Shown here: positions 52,459 to 61,465 of the stretch, in pieces | Position numbering within the stretch: the stretch's first letter is position 1 | How the letters are laid out: each line of letters begins with the position of its first letter | Assembly (NCBI GenBank): GCA_963782475.1 | Contig: CAWAJW010000012.1 | Span: forward strand, 1,736,001-1,800,000 | DNA: 64,000 bases | From: CAVQBP01 sp963782475 | GTDB taxonomy: Bacteria > Bacteroidota > Ignavibacteria > Ignavibacteriales > Ignavibacteriaceae | Direction of reading: 5' to 3' | The notes under the pieces: generated by a model | What the model was told of the DNA's origin: nothing | Seen by the model: the letters and a program-made list of their open reading frames with translations, nothing else | Database searches by the model: none | Made by a program: the position numbers and the translations under genes

Positions 52459-53571
52459 TTATGCAGCTACTTTTATTTGATACGACATAACCCAATCGAT
52501 TACGTTTTCCGGCTGCACTGAAGATAAATGAATAAACATATCTTCTAGTTCTAATCGTTTCTTCTTGAGCAGCTTATGATCCATCTTTGATATTTCGGTC
52601 TGGCTGGTGGTACCAAATACTTTCTCAATTATCGTTGCTTTGATCTGTTTATCTGCTTTTGATCTTGCATCTCCTAAACCGTACTTGTCAAATATCCCTG
52701 AAATATTTTCGGTTTCAATCTGCTGCCTTAATCTTCTTTCAAAATATTCTGCATCGTTTCCGGGTGTAAGATTATCGCTGAAGGTTTCTCCTGAAACCTC
52801 TCCCACTGGTAAACCTAAAATAAAATTTATTATCGGTTTGAAATTCCTATAAGTTGGGAATTCAAATCTTTTCCCATTTATTGTATCGCTTCTATCTTTC
52901 AAAACATACCCGACATTTTTCTGAACCGGCCGGAGGTTTTTATCAAGTTCTTTCTCCAGCTGCATCCAGATGTTGAGATCCGTTTCATAAGGAGTCTCAC
53001 CTGCAATTTTCATCTTTATTCCGCTTTTAACGAATTGTCCCTTATGGATAACCTTTCCATGGTCATCCACCTCATCTTCTTCCTTATCGTATTCAAAGCC
53101 GCCGCGGCCGGTGAAAACAATATTTCCCTCAACCTCAACAAATTTATCGGAGAACTCTTCCTGCCAGGCAGGGAGGAGTGCTCCCCAGTCATTTAAGAAC
53201 ATTCTCTCCTTATTGTTCTTAATCTTATAATCCTTCACGTATTGATAATAAATTTTGGTCAAGGAATCTATAAAAAGGAAGTCAATTTCTTTCTTTGAAA
53301 GAAAATCGAAAGCCTGGATTACATCTGCAAGTCTTTTAGTATCCTTGGCAATTGCTTTAATCCCTGCTTTCTTGAAACGATTAATTAAAAACCTGCTCCC
53401 TTTTTCATTATCGATAATTAATATAGGTTTTGAAAGCTTCAATTCCTTGTATACACCGATAATAAAATCACAAGCCGTGCGGGATTTACCCGAACCTTGA
53501 AATCCGCCGAAACTTGCCTTTACAAAATGATTTTTTGCTACTAAATCAGTTGCGAAATCAGTTAACTTCAT
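52459..53571 (-). CDS. AAA/RecA-like ATPase of a mobile element, 370 aa
   Basis: Walker A ASFGGFQGSGKSRTACDFII near residue 25, Walker B KEIDFLFIDSLTKIYYQYVK near residue 95, followed by NIVFTGRGGFEYDKEEDEVD (sensor-like strand). This is the phage/ICE AAA_24-like group used in recombination or DNA processing. The C-terminal 130 residues are helical and charged. Its ATG overlaps the stop of the gene upstream (ATGA). Confidence 0.65.
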   Translation of the reverse strand: MKLTDFATDLVAKNHFVKASFGGFQGSGKSRTACDFIIGVYKELKLSKPILIIDNEKGSRFLINRFKKAGIKAIAKDTKRLADVIQAFDFLSKKEIDFLFIDSLTKIYYQYVKDYKIKNNKERMFLNDWGALLPAWQEEFSDKFVEVEGNIVFTGRGGFEYDKEEDEVDDHGKVIHKGQFVKSGIKMKIAGETPYETDLNIWMQLEKELDKNLRPVQKNVGYVLKDRSDTINGKRFEFPTYRNFKPIINFILGLPVGEVSGETFSDNLTPGNDAEYFERRLRQQIETENISGIFDKYGLGDARSKADKQIKATIIEKVFGTTSQTEISKMDHKLLKKKRLELEDMFIHLSSVQPENVIDWVMSYQIKVAA

Positions 53572-53789
53572 TGTTCTACCCTTTCTATGTTTTTTAAGAA
53601 ATAAAAATATTTAAAGAAAAAACTTTGATGAGTTGAAAAAGTTTTTTCCTTGCTTTGAACTATGAGACACGGAATATTAAATGAGTCTTTAACTTCATCT
53701 AATACCATGACATCATCACCGGTTAGGATTTTAATCCTTCCAGCTAAGACAACATCCTTATTACATCTGAATACTTTATCTGTCTTCAT
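53568..53789 (-). CDS. Hypothetical protein, 73 aa
   Basis: Start placed at the ATG at 53789, which overlaps the end of the upstream gene; the in-frame ATG at 53876 would run inside that gene. MKTDKVFRCNKDVVLAGRIK then ILTGDDVMVLDEVKDSFNIP: alpha/beta. Coupled to the AAA ATPase by a 4-base overlap. Not recognised. Confidence 0.45.
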   Translation of the reverse strand: MKTDKVFRCNKDVVLAGRIKILTGDDVMVLDEVKDSFNIPCLIVQSKEKTFSTHQSFFFKYFYFLKNIERVEQ

Positions 53790-53991
53790 ATCTTCTCTCT
53801 GCTTCGTCCAGGATTGTATCGTGTAAGTGTTCAGTATACCAGTTGAGGATCTTCCGCTCCCAGGTTTCACAGTCATCGAGCAGCAGATTAACTACATCAT
53901 CATCACTAAGGCTTAAGGCTTTCTGAACCTCCTCGAGGCCGTAAGCAGACAAAACTCTTACAGCCTCATCTATGTTGAATTCATGGTTCAT
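53776..53991 (-). CDS. Small acidic helical protein, 71 aa
   Basis: FNIDEAVRVLSAYGLEEVQK followed by ALSLSDDDVVNLLLDDCETW and a helical C-terminus with NWYTEHLHDTILDEAERRYE. All-helical and strongly acidic, like DNA mimics or small regulators of mobile elements. Not recognised. A four-gene unit with the neighbours. Confidence 0.45.
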   Translation of the reverse strand: MNHEFNIDEAVRVLSAYGLEEVQKALSLSDDDVVNLLLDDCETWERKILNWYTEHLHDTILDEAERRYEDR

Positions 53992-54001
53992 TATTTACCC
54001 C

Positions 54002-54370
54002 CTAATTGAATGATTGTAATTCTTCGGTTTGCGAGATATCGAAAACGGTTTTATAAAAGAAGTAGACCTCTCCCGGGTCCTCTTCTTCTTTTTCTTTCTG
54101 CTGTCCCGATGGAACTGCAATTAAATTACCATGAGAACCTTTCTTGACCTGTCTTTGATATTTCTGCCACTGCTTATAACCTGCAACAACAGAAATTGAG
54201 ACATTATCAATATTCTGGAAATAGATTAAGCATTGATTCCGCGGAGTGAGGAGATGACCTTCCGGGTTGATTATTCCTAACCTGGAGGAGAGCTCCTCCC
54301 GCTTTTCAGCGGGAAGATCTGCGAGCTGCTTAATGATTTTACTTATCCTCTCTTTTTTATCGTCTGACAT
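54002..54370 (-). CDS. ArdC N-domain-like ssDNA-binding protein, 122 aa
   Basis: The core NQCLIYFQNIDNVSISVVAG YKQWQKYQRQVKKGSHGNLI and VYFFYKTVFDISQTEEL is the pattern of the ArdC N-terminal domain (GY-x-x-W-x-x-x-x-R-Q-V-x-K-G and V-F-D-x-S-Q-T). In ArdC this domain binds ssDNA and is followed by a zinc protease; here only the N-domain is present. Role inferred: protection of incoming DNA of a mobile element. GGAGGT before the ATG. Confidence 0.7.
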   Translation of the reverse strand: MSDDKKERISKIIKQLADLPAEKREELSSRLGIINPEGHLLTPRNQCLIYFQNIDNVSISVVAGYKQWQKYQRQVKKGSHGNLIAVPSGQQKEKEEEDPGEVYFFYKTVFDISQTEELQSFN

Positions 54371-54388
54371 ATTTAACCTCCCTTTTTA

Positions 54389-54553
54389 TTATGGATGAAT
54401 AACTTTGAGTAAGATTTTATCTTTTGTGTAGATTATTTTGAAATTTGCGCCTATTATAAAACCGCATTCTTCAAGCTTCTGATTTTTGATTTTAATCTGC
54501 GGGACTTTTTTATAGTCCCGCTTTGTTGGATGGCTTGATTCATAAACCTTCAT
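54389..54553 (-). CDS. SymE-like small protein, 54 aa
   Basis: MKVYESSHPTKRDYKKVPQI, then KIKNQKLEECGFIIGANFKI and IYTKDKILLKVIHP: the layout of SymE-type toxins (P-x-I-x-[LI]-x-G-x-x-L-x-x-x-G-F-x-x-G), without a detectable antitoxin. It is between the ArdC-N gene and an unknown gene. If expressed it would act on RNA or DNA; this is by family resemblance only. Confidence 0.55.
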   Translation of the reverse strand: MKVYESSHPTKRDYKKVPQIKIKNQKLEECGFIIGANFKIIYTKDKILLKVIHP

Positions 54554-54555
54554 TT

Positions 54556-54933
54556 TTACCCCTTAATTAAATGAGAGTGGGGATGATTATAATTTGATTT
54601 ATAAACGGTAAGCTCCTCCGTTCTGCAGAGCTGCCGGAAATTGCTGAAATAGATTTTATTAGAATTTGATTTGATGAATAGATAAGTATTGATGAAAACT
54701 AAAAATAACCGTTCTCCTTTATGATAGACTTCCCTGTGATAATATTCATTTTTATCCAGGGCACCATCTAACCAGCCGAGAAAATTCCAATGTTTATTCC
54801 GGGCTTTGAAAATAATAACCAGCTGCTGCAGCGGAGTGAAGTGGCCTACAGACCTGAAACCGAAATGAGAAGCACCGCACTTAAGTGCGATGCTTCCTAA
54901 GTATTTATACTGAAATAACAAATTGTTTATCAT
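54556..54933 (-). CDS. Hypothetical protein, 125 aa
   Basis: Basic, with an aromatic-rich centre (ARNKHWNFLGWLDGALDKNE, YYHREVYHKGERLFLVFINT). Its ATG overlaps the end of the broken upstream gene (ATGA). Not recognised. Confidence 0.4.
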   Translation of the reverse strand: MINNLLFQYKYLGSIALKCGASHFGFRSVGHFTPLQQLVIIFKARNKHWNFLGWLDGALDKNEYYHREVYHKGERLFLVFINTYLFIKSNSNKIYFSNFRQLCRTEELTVYKSNYNHPHSHLIKG

Positions 54934-55131
54934 TTGGGCTCCCTTCTTTTTGTTTGTGAATTAAAATATTGATCAGCTTCAACGAAGGACTTAAAACGAT
55001 TTGAAGTAAGAGTACCGTTAAGGTCAAAGTTATTTACATAATAACTGACCCCTGAAGAATTAATGGATGACAATCAACCTCCAATAACCTTCTGAATTTC
55101 TGGCTTTTTTAATGATGGTTTGTTTATGCAT
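54930..55131 (-). pseudogene. Small broken gene, about 65 aa
   Basis: Minus frame reads MHKQTIIKKARNSEGYWRL, then after a +1 change near 55076 SSINSSGVSYYVNNFDLNGT and ends SQTKRREPK at 54930. The repaired form would be a small alpha/beta protein. Together with its neighbours it forms the upstream part of a minus-strand operon. Confidence 0.4.
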
Positions 55132-55180
55132 GTAACCATCCCGATTTTTGTAATTAGTAAGCCAAAACCTGACACAGGCT

Positions 55181-55306
55181 TTAGTGTAGATTGTGTGAAT
55201 CCCGCTGCAAGTAGGCCATAACATTAGCAGCTTCATAGTAAAACCCCTTTTTTACTAAGCGCTTATGTATGGCCATAAGAGCCGGTTTTACGAAAGCATT
55301 AGACAT
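55181..55306 (-). CDS. Small protein, 41 aa
   Basis: Start chosen at ATG 55306 because GGGAGG stands seven bases before it; the earlier ATG (55411) lies in the inverted-repeat border. MSNAFVKPALMAIHKRLVKK, with helical end. The first gene of this minus-strand unit; not recognised. Confidence 0.5.
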   Translation of the reverse strand: MSNAFVKPALMAIHKRLVKKGFYYEAANVMAYLQRDSHNLH

Positions 55307-55416
55307 GTTAACCTCCCGTAAATGAATTTTTGTTACGCAGCTATTCATACACTGAAAATGAATTGCTGAAGCACCAGGTTTTACACCCTGAATTGAATTG
55401 CTGTAATGCATGCCTT

Positions 55417-55824
55417 ACAACCACGGACTGAAAAAAAGTAAAGCGAAACGAAAACCGGAAAAAGAAAAGGAAAAGAAAAAAACGTTATATAAAATCACAG
55501 GGCAGGAGCGCAGGGGGCAGGGCGAAAAAAAATGCCGGAACAATAATCAAAAAAGGAAGGAAACTTTTTGTATGTTAGCTTAAAAGGTACAAAGAGAGCT
55601 GGCATAACTTTTTGAGTCAGTTGAATAGCTTAGTAATTAGAGATGAGGGATGCCGTAAAAAGTATGACAGCTGAAGGGATAAAGTGAAGAAATAGAAGTT
55701 GTAGTTATAATAAAATCTGGTATTTTTTTTTGTCCCTAGACCCCGAGCACCTGCACTGTAAATTACCCCGTTTTTTTCTTCCTTTTCTTTTTCTCGTTTT
55801 TAGTTTTTTCAGTCCGTAGGTTGT
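55417..55824. repeat. Inverted-repeat-bounded non-coding element, about 408 bp
   Basis: The left end (ACAACCACGGACTGAAAAAA at 55417-55436) matches the inverse of the right end (TTTTTTCAGTCCGTAGGTTGT, 55804-55824), and the pairing extends inward through A/G-rich and C/T-rich arms (to about 55484 and 55769). There is no gene inside. This is the layout of a MITE-like element or of a very long stem; no target duplication was found. Confidence 0.55.
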
Positions 55825-56265
55825 AGTCAGACGGACAGAAACGAACAAAGAGAAACGATGGGAGTATAATGAGGTAATAGGCTTCCAATTACATATAAAG
55901 CTGGCATATCTTTTTGGTCACAAAGAAAGAATTAGTTAAAAAGAGGAGTAACGATCAGAAAAAGTATGACAGCTGAAGGTATAGCATCAAAGAACTGAAG
56001 TTGTAGTTTTAAAATAGCTGGAGTTTTTTGACTTCAAGTACTTGTTCAGGATCTAAACAAAGGGTTATACATAGAAAAAGAGCTTAGAGCGGATGGGATT
56101 AACGCAGAGCACGAACAACGTCCCGGCGAAGGCACATCTTTTTGCCACAGCGATTAAAGTACGTAGAGAGCTGGCATATCTTTTTGCACCTCCCGGAATA
56201 GCGCGCGGTGCTTAAATTATTCCACTAAGCACAAGCGAGCTATTAGAGTAAGGAAAAGTATGCCA
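55594..56265. repeat. Three copies of an AGCTGGCATAT...ATGCCAGCT hairpin
   Basis: Paired arms AGCTGGCATA[AT]CTTTTT and AAAAAGTATG[AC]CAGCT occur at about 55602-55670, 55904-55970 and 56170-56264, with loops of 50-85 bases that differ. The flanks (AGTTGTAG after copies one and two) are also shared. Arms are conserved while loops vary, which implies selection for pairing. No gene is seen between them. Confidence 0.5.
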
Positions 56266-56316
56266 GCTAATAGGAATGCAAAGAAAAAGTGTGCCTGAGC
56301 TAAACATCTTGTTCTT

Positions 56317-56470
56317 AAAAAAGCCTTGCTTAAACAATAATTAACATATAAAAATTAAGCAAGGTTTTTTTACCTGCTGTTCTACGCAATTAATTTCCTG
56401 ATTTATTGAAAATATGAAAAAAATATTTGCGAGCGAGAAAATACTAGTTTGAGCGAGCAATTATTTTTTG
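56317..56470 (+). repeat. Multi-hairpin repeat, copy 1 (hairpins H1 and H4 only)
   Basis: H1: AAAAAAGCCTTGCTTAA ... TTAAGCAAGGTTTTTT at 56317-56371. H4: AAAAAAATATTTGCG ... GAGCAATTATTTTTT at 56416-56470. The middle hairpins H2 and H3 found in copies 2-5 are absent here. Confidence 0.6.
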
Positions 56471-56619
56471 ACAGGATTAATATTGTATGATTAGCTGAAA
56501 ATGGGGTTGTGAAAGGATGGGATATTTATAAATAAATTTCGTTAAACTGTCTCTAAGGAGCAGCCAAAAAAATATTTATCTAATCTTAATCGTTTTGAAG
56601 GGTTTTGGGAGGTGTTCCT

Positions 56620-57003
56620 AAAAAAGGCTTGCTTACCCACTAATCAAACATATAAAAATTAAGCAAGATTTTTTTACGCTGAGAAATGGGAAATATATTT
56701 AATGATTTGATGCGAAGATTAAAAAATTATTTGTGAAGGGCTGACAGCATGGGAATAGGGAGATGTATTGGCTGTCAGACCAAACAAGTAATTTTTGATA
56801 GAATTACAAATGCAATGTTTTATGAAAATGAAGGTACAGAAAAAAGTCTTACTTATTTTTGACCGGAACAGATTTAAGAAAGAGCAAAAATAAGGAAGTC
56901 TTTTTCGATAATTGCTTTCACACTTTTTTTGTTTTACTGATAAGATTAAAAAAATATTTGCGTGAAGATCGGGAAAGGGGATTAGGCAAGCAATTATTTT
57001 TTT
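56620..57003 (+). repeat. Multi-hairpin repeat, copy 2 (H1-H4)
   Basis: H1 at 56620-56675; H2 (AAAAAATTATTTGTGAAGGG ... CAAGTAATTTTTG, with inner CTGACAG/CTGTCAG) at 56721-56797; H3 (AAAAAGTCTTACTTATTTTT ... CAAAAATAAGGAAGTCTTTT) at 56839-56906; H4 at 56948-57003. All four stems are imperfect but convincing. Confidence 0.65.
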
Positions 57004-57061
57004 GATTTGGATGGAAATATTTTGATTTATTTATTGCAAATATGAATGAGAATATTTAGTT

Positions 57062-57418
57062 CTATAGTTTTTCTATCTCCATACTTTTAATCAAGCCATT
57101 TTCGAATTGATATATATGTTTTACAATTACATCTGAAAGTAGTTTTCCAGTCAAATCTTTAATTACTTGATGAACCACTACCTCATATTTATCTTTTTCT
57201 TTTGCTTTAATTGTTACTGGTTCAACGCTTGGGTTAATAGATTTCCACTGTCTGGTCCAATAATCTCTAATTTCGGAATGACCTTTTAAAATACCACCTT
57301 CCCAACCATTTGGCCACAAAACATCATTGCTCATTAATGATAGGACAGCTTTAATATTTCGATTGTTAAAATTCAGGTATGCATCAATAATAATATTTCT
57401 GTAATTTTTAGTATTCAT
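57062..57418 (-). CDS. SnoaL/NTF2-like protein, 118 aa
   Basis: The sequence opens NYRNIIIDAYLNFNNRNIKA, continues with LMSNDVLWPNGWEGGILKGH and IRDYWTRQWKSINPSVEPVT, and ends with strands KYEVVVHQVIKD and VIVKHIYQFENGLIKSMEI. The cone-shaped NTF2 fold is used by SnoaL-like enzymes and binding proteins of unknown substrate. It sits alone between copies 2 and 3 of the multi-hairpin repeat, on the opposite strand. Confidence 0.7.
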   Translation of the reverse strand: MNTKNYRNIIIDAYLNFNNRNIKAVLSLMSNDVLWPNGWEGGILKGHSEIRDYWTRQWKSINPSVEPVTIKAKEKDKYEVVVHQVIKDLTGKLLSDVIVKHIYQFENGLIKSMEIEKL

Positions 57419-57546
57419 AAATAGGAGCGATTTATTAAAACTGCATAATTAAATTTTGATAATTTATTTTGGTTTATAAACTACATAATTAATCTTCATA
57501 ATTCTATTTCCTTTCCAAGGGAGTAAAATTCCATCAACTATTATTT

Positions 57547-57921
57547 TTAAAAAAGCCTTGCTTAATCCATAGTTAACGTACAAAAATTAAGCAAGGTTTT
57601 TTACCTGTCGATTACGGAAATCATTTCAAGATTTACTGCGAAGATGAAAAATTATTTGTGAAGGGCTGACAGCATGGGAATGGAGAGAACATATTGGCTG
57701 TCAGACTGAACAAGTAATTTTTGATAGAATTACAAATGTTATGTTTTATGTAAATGAAGGTAGAGAAAAAAGACTTACTTATTTTTGACCGAAATAGATA
57801 TAGAAGCAAAAATAAGGAAGTCTTTTTCAATAAATTTCCGTATTTATTATTTTGATTTACTGACAATAAAAAAAATTTGCGATAGTACTGGAAAGAATAT
57901 ATGGCAAGCAATTATTTTTTG
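57547..57921 (+). repeat. Multi-hairpin repeat, copy 3 (H1-H4)
   Basis: H1 at 57547-57602, H2 at 57647-57723, H3 at 57764-57829, H4 at 57867-57921. Each hairpin has compensating changes relative to copy 2; the interval to the next gene (58154) is A+T-rich and without a gene. Confidence 0.65.
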
Positions 57922-58153
57922 AAATAACTTATAATAATATTTTATTAGAGAAAAATATAAAATTTTAAATTCAACAAAAAATTATGATTTAATTGTACGG
58001 TAACGTACAAGAATGTTCATATTTGAACAATCAATAAATAATTTAGATAAGATTGAGAATGTAATTATACATTTTCTACAAGGCATAATATTTGGGTTTA
58101 GAAAGATATTCCAGGTAATATCTTTAATTCATAAATAAATGTAAGCTTTACTT

Positions 58154-60580
58154 ATGTTAAAAAATTATTTGAAGATTGCCTTAAGAAACATTCTTAAGAA
58201 TAAAGTCTTTTCGTTCATAAATATAGCTGGGCTAGCTGTTGGACTTGCTTGCTGCTTCGTCATCCTTCTTTATGTCCGGGTTCAGCTTGGTTATGACGGA
58301 TTTAACAAGTATGCCGACCGGATATATAGGCCTGTCGCACATATTGTTTACGGCGGTCATGCACTCAACATTGCCACATGTCCGGCCCCGATGGGGTCTG
58401 CAATGAAAAACGACTTTCCGCAGGTCCTTACATATACCCGCATTAGAAATTTCGGAACACCTGTTATAAAGTACGGCGACAAAGCTTTCAACGAGCCTCG
58501 TTTCCTCGGTGCCGACTCGACCTTTTTCGACATCTTTACTGTTCATTTCCTCAAAGGTGATCCGAAATCGGCACTAACGCAGCCTAACAGTGTGGTTATT
58601 ACTGAGGCGATGGCGAAAAAATACTTCGGCGACATCGATCCGATGGGCAAAATACTTAACGCAGACCAGAGCAGAAACTGGATTGTCACAGGAGTTATAA
58701 AAGACTGGCCTGAAGATTCCCATTTCAAATTTGACTTCCTCAGTTCACTTTGCACTTACAATGACAGTAAGAACCAGTTTTGGCTCAGCAACAACTACTA
58801 TACTTACCTTTTGCTCAGGAAAGGCGCCAGCGCGGCCGACCTCCAGAAGGAAATAAACAAAGAACTGATGAAAAAATACGTAGGGCCTCAGCTTAAAGCT
58901 TCCGTTGGAATGTCGGCTTCCCAGTTTTTCGGCACCAGCGGCAAGTATGAATATACCCTGGAACCGCTAACATCGATACACCTCTACTCTCATCTTGATG
59001 TAGAAATCGAACCAAACGGAGATATTTCTTATGTGTATGTCTTTTCGGCAATTGCGATCGCGATTCTTCTAATAGCGTGCATAAACTTCATCAACTTGGC
59101 AACGGCTCGTTCCGAGAAACGGTCTAAGGAAGTTGGTGTCCGGAAAACGCTCGGCTCCAACCGTCCGCAGCTAGTAAGGCAATTCCTTACCGAGTCCGTC
59201 ATGATGAGCCTGCTTGCCGTTATTCTTGCTATAGGGGGTGTCGAAATTTTCCTTCCTGTATTAAGCACTATAACCGGCGAAGGGCTGAGACTCAGCCTGT
59301 TCGAAGAACCTTTATCAATTATATCGCTCCTCGGTCTGGTAGTTTTTGTCGGTCTGATTGCAGGGAGCTATCCTGCTTTCTATCTCTCGTCCTTTAACCC
59401 GGTAGATGTTCTAAAGAAGGACATCAGGGGAAAGAGAGGAAGGTCGCTGCTGAGAGGCACTCTCGTGGTTTTCCAGTTTGTTGTTTCGATAGTTTTATTT
59501 GTCGGCACATTGGTGATCTATAACCAGTTGCAATACATTCAGAATAAAAACCTCGGCTTCAACAAGGAACAAGTGATAGTAATAAAGTGGGCCGGCGACT
59601 TGGGGAGCCGCATCAACCAGTTCAAACAGGAACTCATGTCGGATCCTCAAATAGTAAGCGTTTCCGCTTCGACAGCCGTACCAGGAGATCAGAAAGACGA
59701 CTCTGCATACTGGCTCGAAGGAACATCTCCGCAGGATTCGAGAGATGTACGGGAGATGTGGTGCGATCAAAGTTTTTTAAGAACATACGGCGTAACCCTG
59801 ATTAGCGGGAGATTCTTTTCGCCCGACCATCCGTCTGACTCGAGTGCCGTCGTAGTAAATCAGGAGGCCGCTGCTGATTTCAGTCCGAAGAATCTCGTCG
59901 GGAAAAATTTGGTTACTCCTGGCCGCATGCAATCCCAGAAGCAGATTCTTCCTGTTATCGGGGTTGTGAAGAATTTTAACTTCCAATCACTACACCAGGT
60001 TATACGGCCGCTGGTAATAGGACTTTTGCCTGCCGGATATTCCGGGTCCTTTGTGTCAGTACGAGTAAAGCCAGGTGATTATCCTCGAACGATTTCATTT
60101 ATAAGAAGTGTCTGGAAGAAATATGCCAGCGGCGGAACCCTGGATTACAACTTCCTGAACCAGGATCTTCAGCGTCTCTATCTTGCCGACCAACGCGCCA
60201 GCGGTATCGCACTGATATTCTCTATCCTTGCCATTTTTGTTGCCTGCCTAGGCCTGTTAGGGCTCGCGGCATTTGTTGCAGAAAGACGAACGAAAGAAAT
60301 AGGGATCAGAAAGGTTCTCGGCGCTTCGGTTCCTGAGATGATTGCACTTTTGTCGGTTCAGTTTGCGAAATGGGTGATTATCGCAAACATAATTGCCTGG
60401 CCGCTGGCTTATTTCTTTATGAATAAATGGCTGCAGAATTTCGCTTACCACATTGAACTGAACTGGTGGATATTTTTGTTGTCCGGAGGGATTGCTTTGC
60501 TGATTGCATTAACCACTGTAAGCTTTCAGGCAATTAAAGCGGCAATGGCAAATCCTGTTGAGAGCTTGAGGTATGAATAA
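58154..60580 (+). CDS. MacB/FtsX-type ABC transporter permease, 808 aa
   Basis: Two tandem permease units. The first opens MLKNYLKIALRNILKNKVFS, the usual cytosolic start, with one helix, a periplasmic MacB-like domain (residues 50-270), then three helices (FSAIAIAILLIACINFINLA and following). The second begins around residue 425 (GTLVVFQFVVSIVLFVGTLV), again a periplasmic domain and three helices (IALIFSILAIFVACLGLLGL). The sequence ARSEKRSKEVGVRKTLGSNR and RRTKEIGIRKVLGASVPEMI are the paired coupling helices. Such permeases move peptides, antibiotics or lipoproteins and need a separate ATPase, not found here. Its codon use is clearly more G+C-rich than the flanks. Confidence 0.85.
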   Translation: MLKNYLKIALRNILKNKVFSFINIAGLAVGLACCFVILLYVRVQLGYDGFNKYADRIYRPVAHIVYGGHALNIATCPAPMGSAMKNDFPQVLTYTRIRNFGTPVIKYGDKAFNEPRFLGADSTFFDIFTVHFLKGDPKSALTQPNSVVITEAMAKKYFGDIDPMGKILNADQSRNWIVTGVIKDWPEDSHFKFDFLSSLCTYNDSKNQFWLSNNYYTYLLLRKGASAADLQKEINKELMKKYVGPQLKASVGMSASQFFGTSGKYEYTLEPLTSIHLYSHLDVEIEPNGDISYVYVFSAIAIAILLIACINFINLATARSEKRSKEVGVRKTLGSNRPQLVRQFLTESVMMSLLAVILAIGGVEIFLPVLSTITGEGLRLSLFEEPLSIISLLGLVVFVGLIAGSYPAFYLSSFNPVDVLKKDIRGKRGRSLLRGTLVVFQFVVSIVLFVGTLVIYNQLQYIQNKNLGFNKEQVIVIKWAGDLGSRINQFKQELMSDPQIVSVSASTAVPGDQKDDSAYWLEGTSPQDSRDVREMWCDQSFLRTYGVTLISGRFFSPDHPSDSSAVVVNQEAAADFSPKNLVGKNLVTPGRMQSQKQILPVIGVVKNFNFQSLHQVIRPLVIGLLPAGYSGSFVSVRVKPGDYPRTISFIRSVWKKYASGGTLDYNFLNQDLQRLYLADQRASGIALIFSILAIFVACLGLLGLAAFVAERRTKEIGIRKVLGASVPEMIALLSVQFAKWVIIANIIAWPLAYFFMNKWLQNFAYHIELNWWIFLLSGGIALLIALTTVSFQAIKAAMANPVESLRYE

Positions 60581-60589
60581 AAGGCTGAA

Positions 60590-60862
60590 GGCTTGGAATA
60601 GGAGTAAAAGCTTAGGCTGTCAGACCGAACAAGTAATTTTTGATAGGAATACAAATTCTATGTTTTATGAAAATGAAGGTACAGAAAAAAGTCTTACTTA
60701 TTTTTGACCGGAACAGAATAAAGAAAGAGCAAAAATAAGGAAGTCTTTTTCAATGGTTATTGGTCTGCTATATATTTTGTTTTAATGACAAGCTGAAAAA
60801 ATATTTGCGTGAGGATTGGGAGTGTGGATAAGGCAAGCAATTATTTTTTTGACAGAGCATTT
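60590..60862 (+). repeat. Multi-hairpin repeat, copy 4 (partial H2, H3, H4)
   Basis: Contains the right arm of H2 (GGCTGTCAGACCGAACAAGT, about 60610-60645), H3 at 60684-60751 and H4 at 60795-60851. H1 and the left arm of H2 are missing, apparently replaced by the 3' end of the permease gene. Confidence 0.6.
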
Positions 60863-60880
60863 ATAAACGATTTAATGAAT

Positions 60881-61420
60881 TTAAGAGCTATCTGATTTAT
60901 TAGATTTAAATATTTGAACGATACGATCAAAAGTTTGAATTGGAGTTTCATATGAATTATCAATAAAACATTCTTTTGGGAAAATCAGGCCATTGAATTT
61001 TAGATACAATTGTTCAACTCTTTTTGAACCAGCGACCCAATCTACTCGCTGCGAATCTCTCTGAATTGCAATATTTAATGTTGGATGAAGGATAAAAAGT
61101 TGCCACGATATCCGATGTATTTGAAAGAATTGACAATAATCATCATAAGCTTCCGGAGGAGATTCATGTACGGTACCATCTATTACAATAAATTTACCTT
61201 CTTTTGTAAACACTAAAATTTCATTGAAAACAATATTATGAACGAACTGTCGTTTTTTACGATGTTCATCGGAGCCAAAAATTCCACGATCCTTTCCGAA
61301 ACATTGTTTCCAGATATCATCTTCTGAAATTCTTATCCAATCTAATTTACTGGCAAGTAATTTTGAAATAGTGGTTTTACCGCTGCCGCAGGTCCCTGTC
61401 AAAATTATTGTCTTAGTCAT
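60881..61420 (-). CDS. P-loop nucleotide kinase-like protein (AAA_33), 179 aa
   Basis: Start placed at ATG 61420 (MTKTIILTGTCGSGKTTISK); a longer open frame begins in the neighbouring repeat and is not real. Walker A GTCGSGKTT is at residues 9-17; SEDDIW follows, as in the small nucleoside/chaperone kinases of the AAA_33 group; VDWVAGSKRVEQL sits near the lid. Probable ATP-dependent kinase of unknown substrate. It sits alone between copies 4 and 5 of the repeat. Confidence 0.7.
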   Translation of the reverse strand: MTKTIILTGTCGSGKTTISKLLASKLDWIRISEDDIWKQCFGKDRGIFGSDEHRKKRQFVHNIVFNEILVFTKEGKFIVIDGTVHESPPEAYDDYCQFFQIHRISWQLFILHPTLNIAIQRDSQRVDWVAGSKRVEQLYLKFNGLIFPKECFIDNSYETPIQTFDRIVQIFKSNKSDSS

Positions 61421-61465
61421 TTTAAAAAATAATAATTTTAGCAAATTTATTATAGCATTCCCATT

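Noticed and set aside
55417..55824. Insertion sequence
   Set aside because: Inverted ends are present but there is no transposase inside and no target duplication could be seen.
57633..57911. Minus-strand open frame of 92 codons in the multi-hairpin repeat
   Set aside because: It lies entirely within repeat copy 3, and a similar frame appears in copy 5; its apparent conservation follows from the hairpin repeat rather than from coding.
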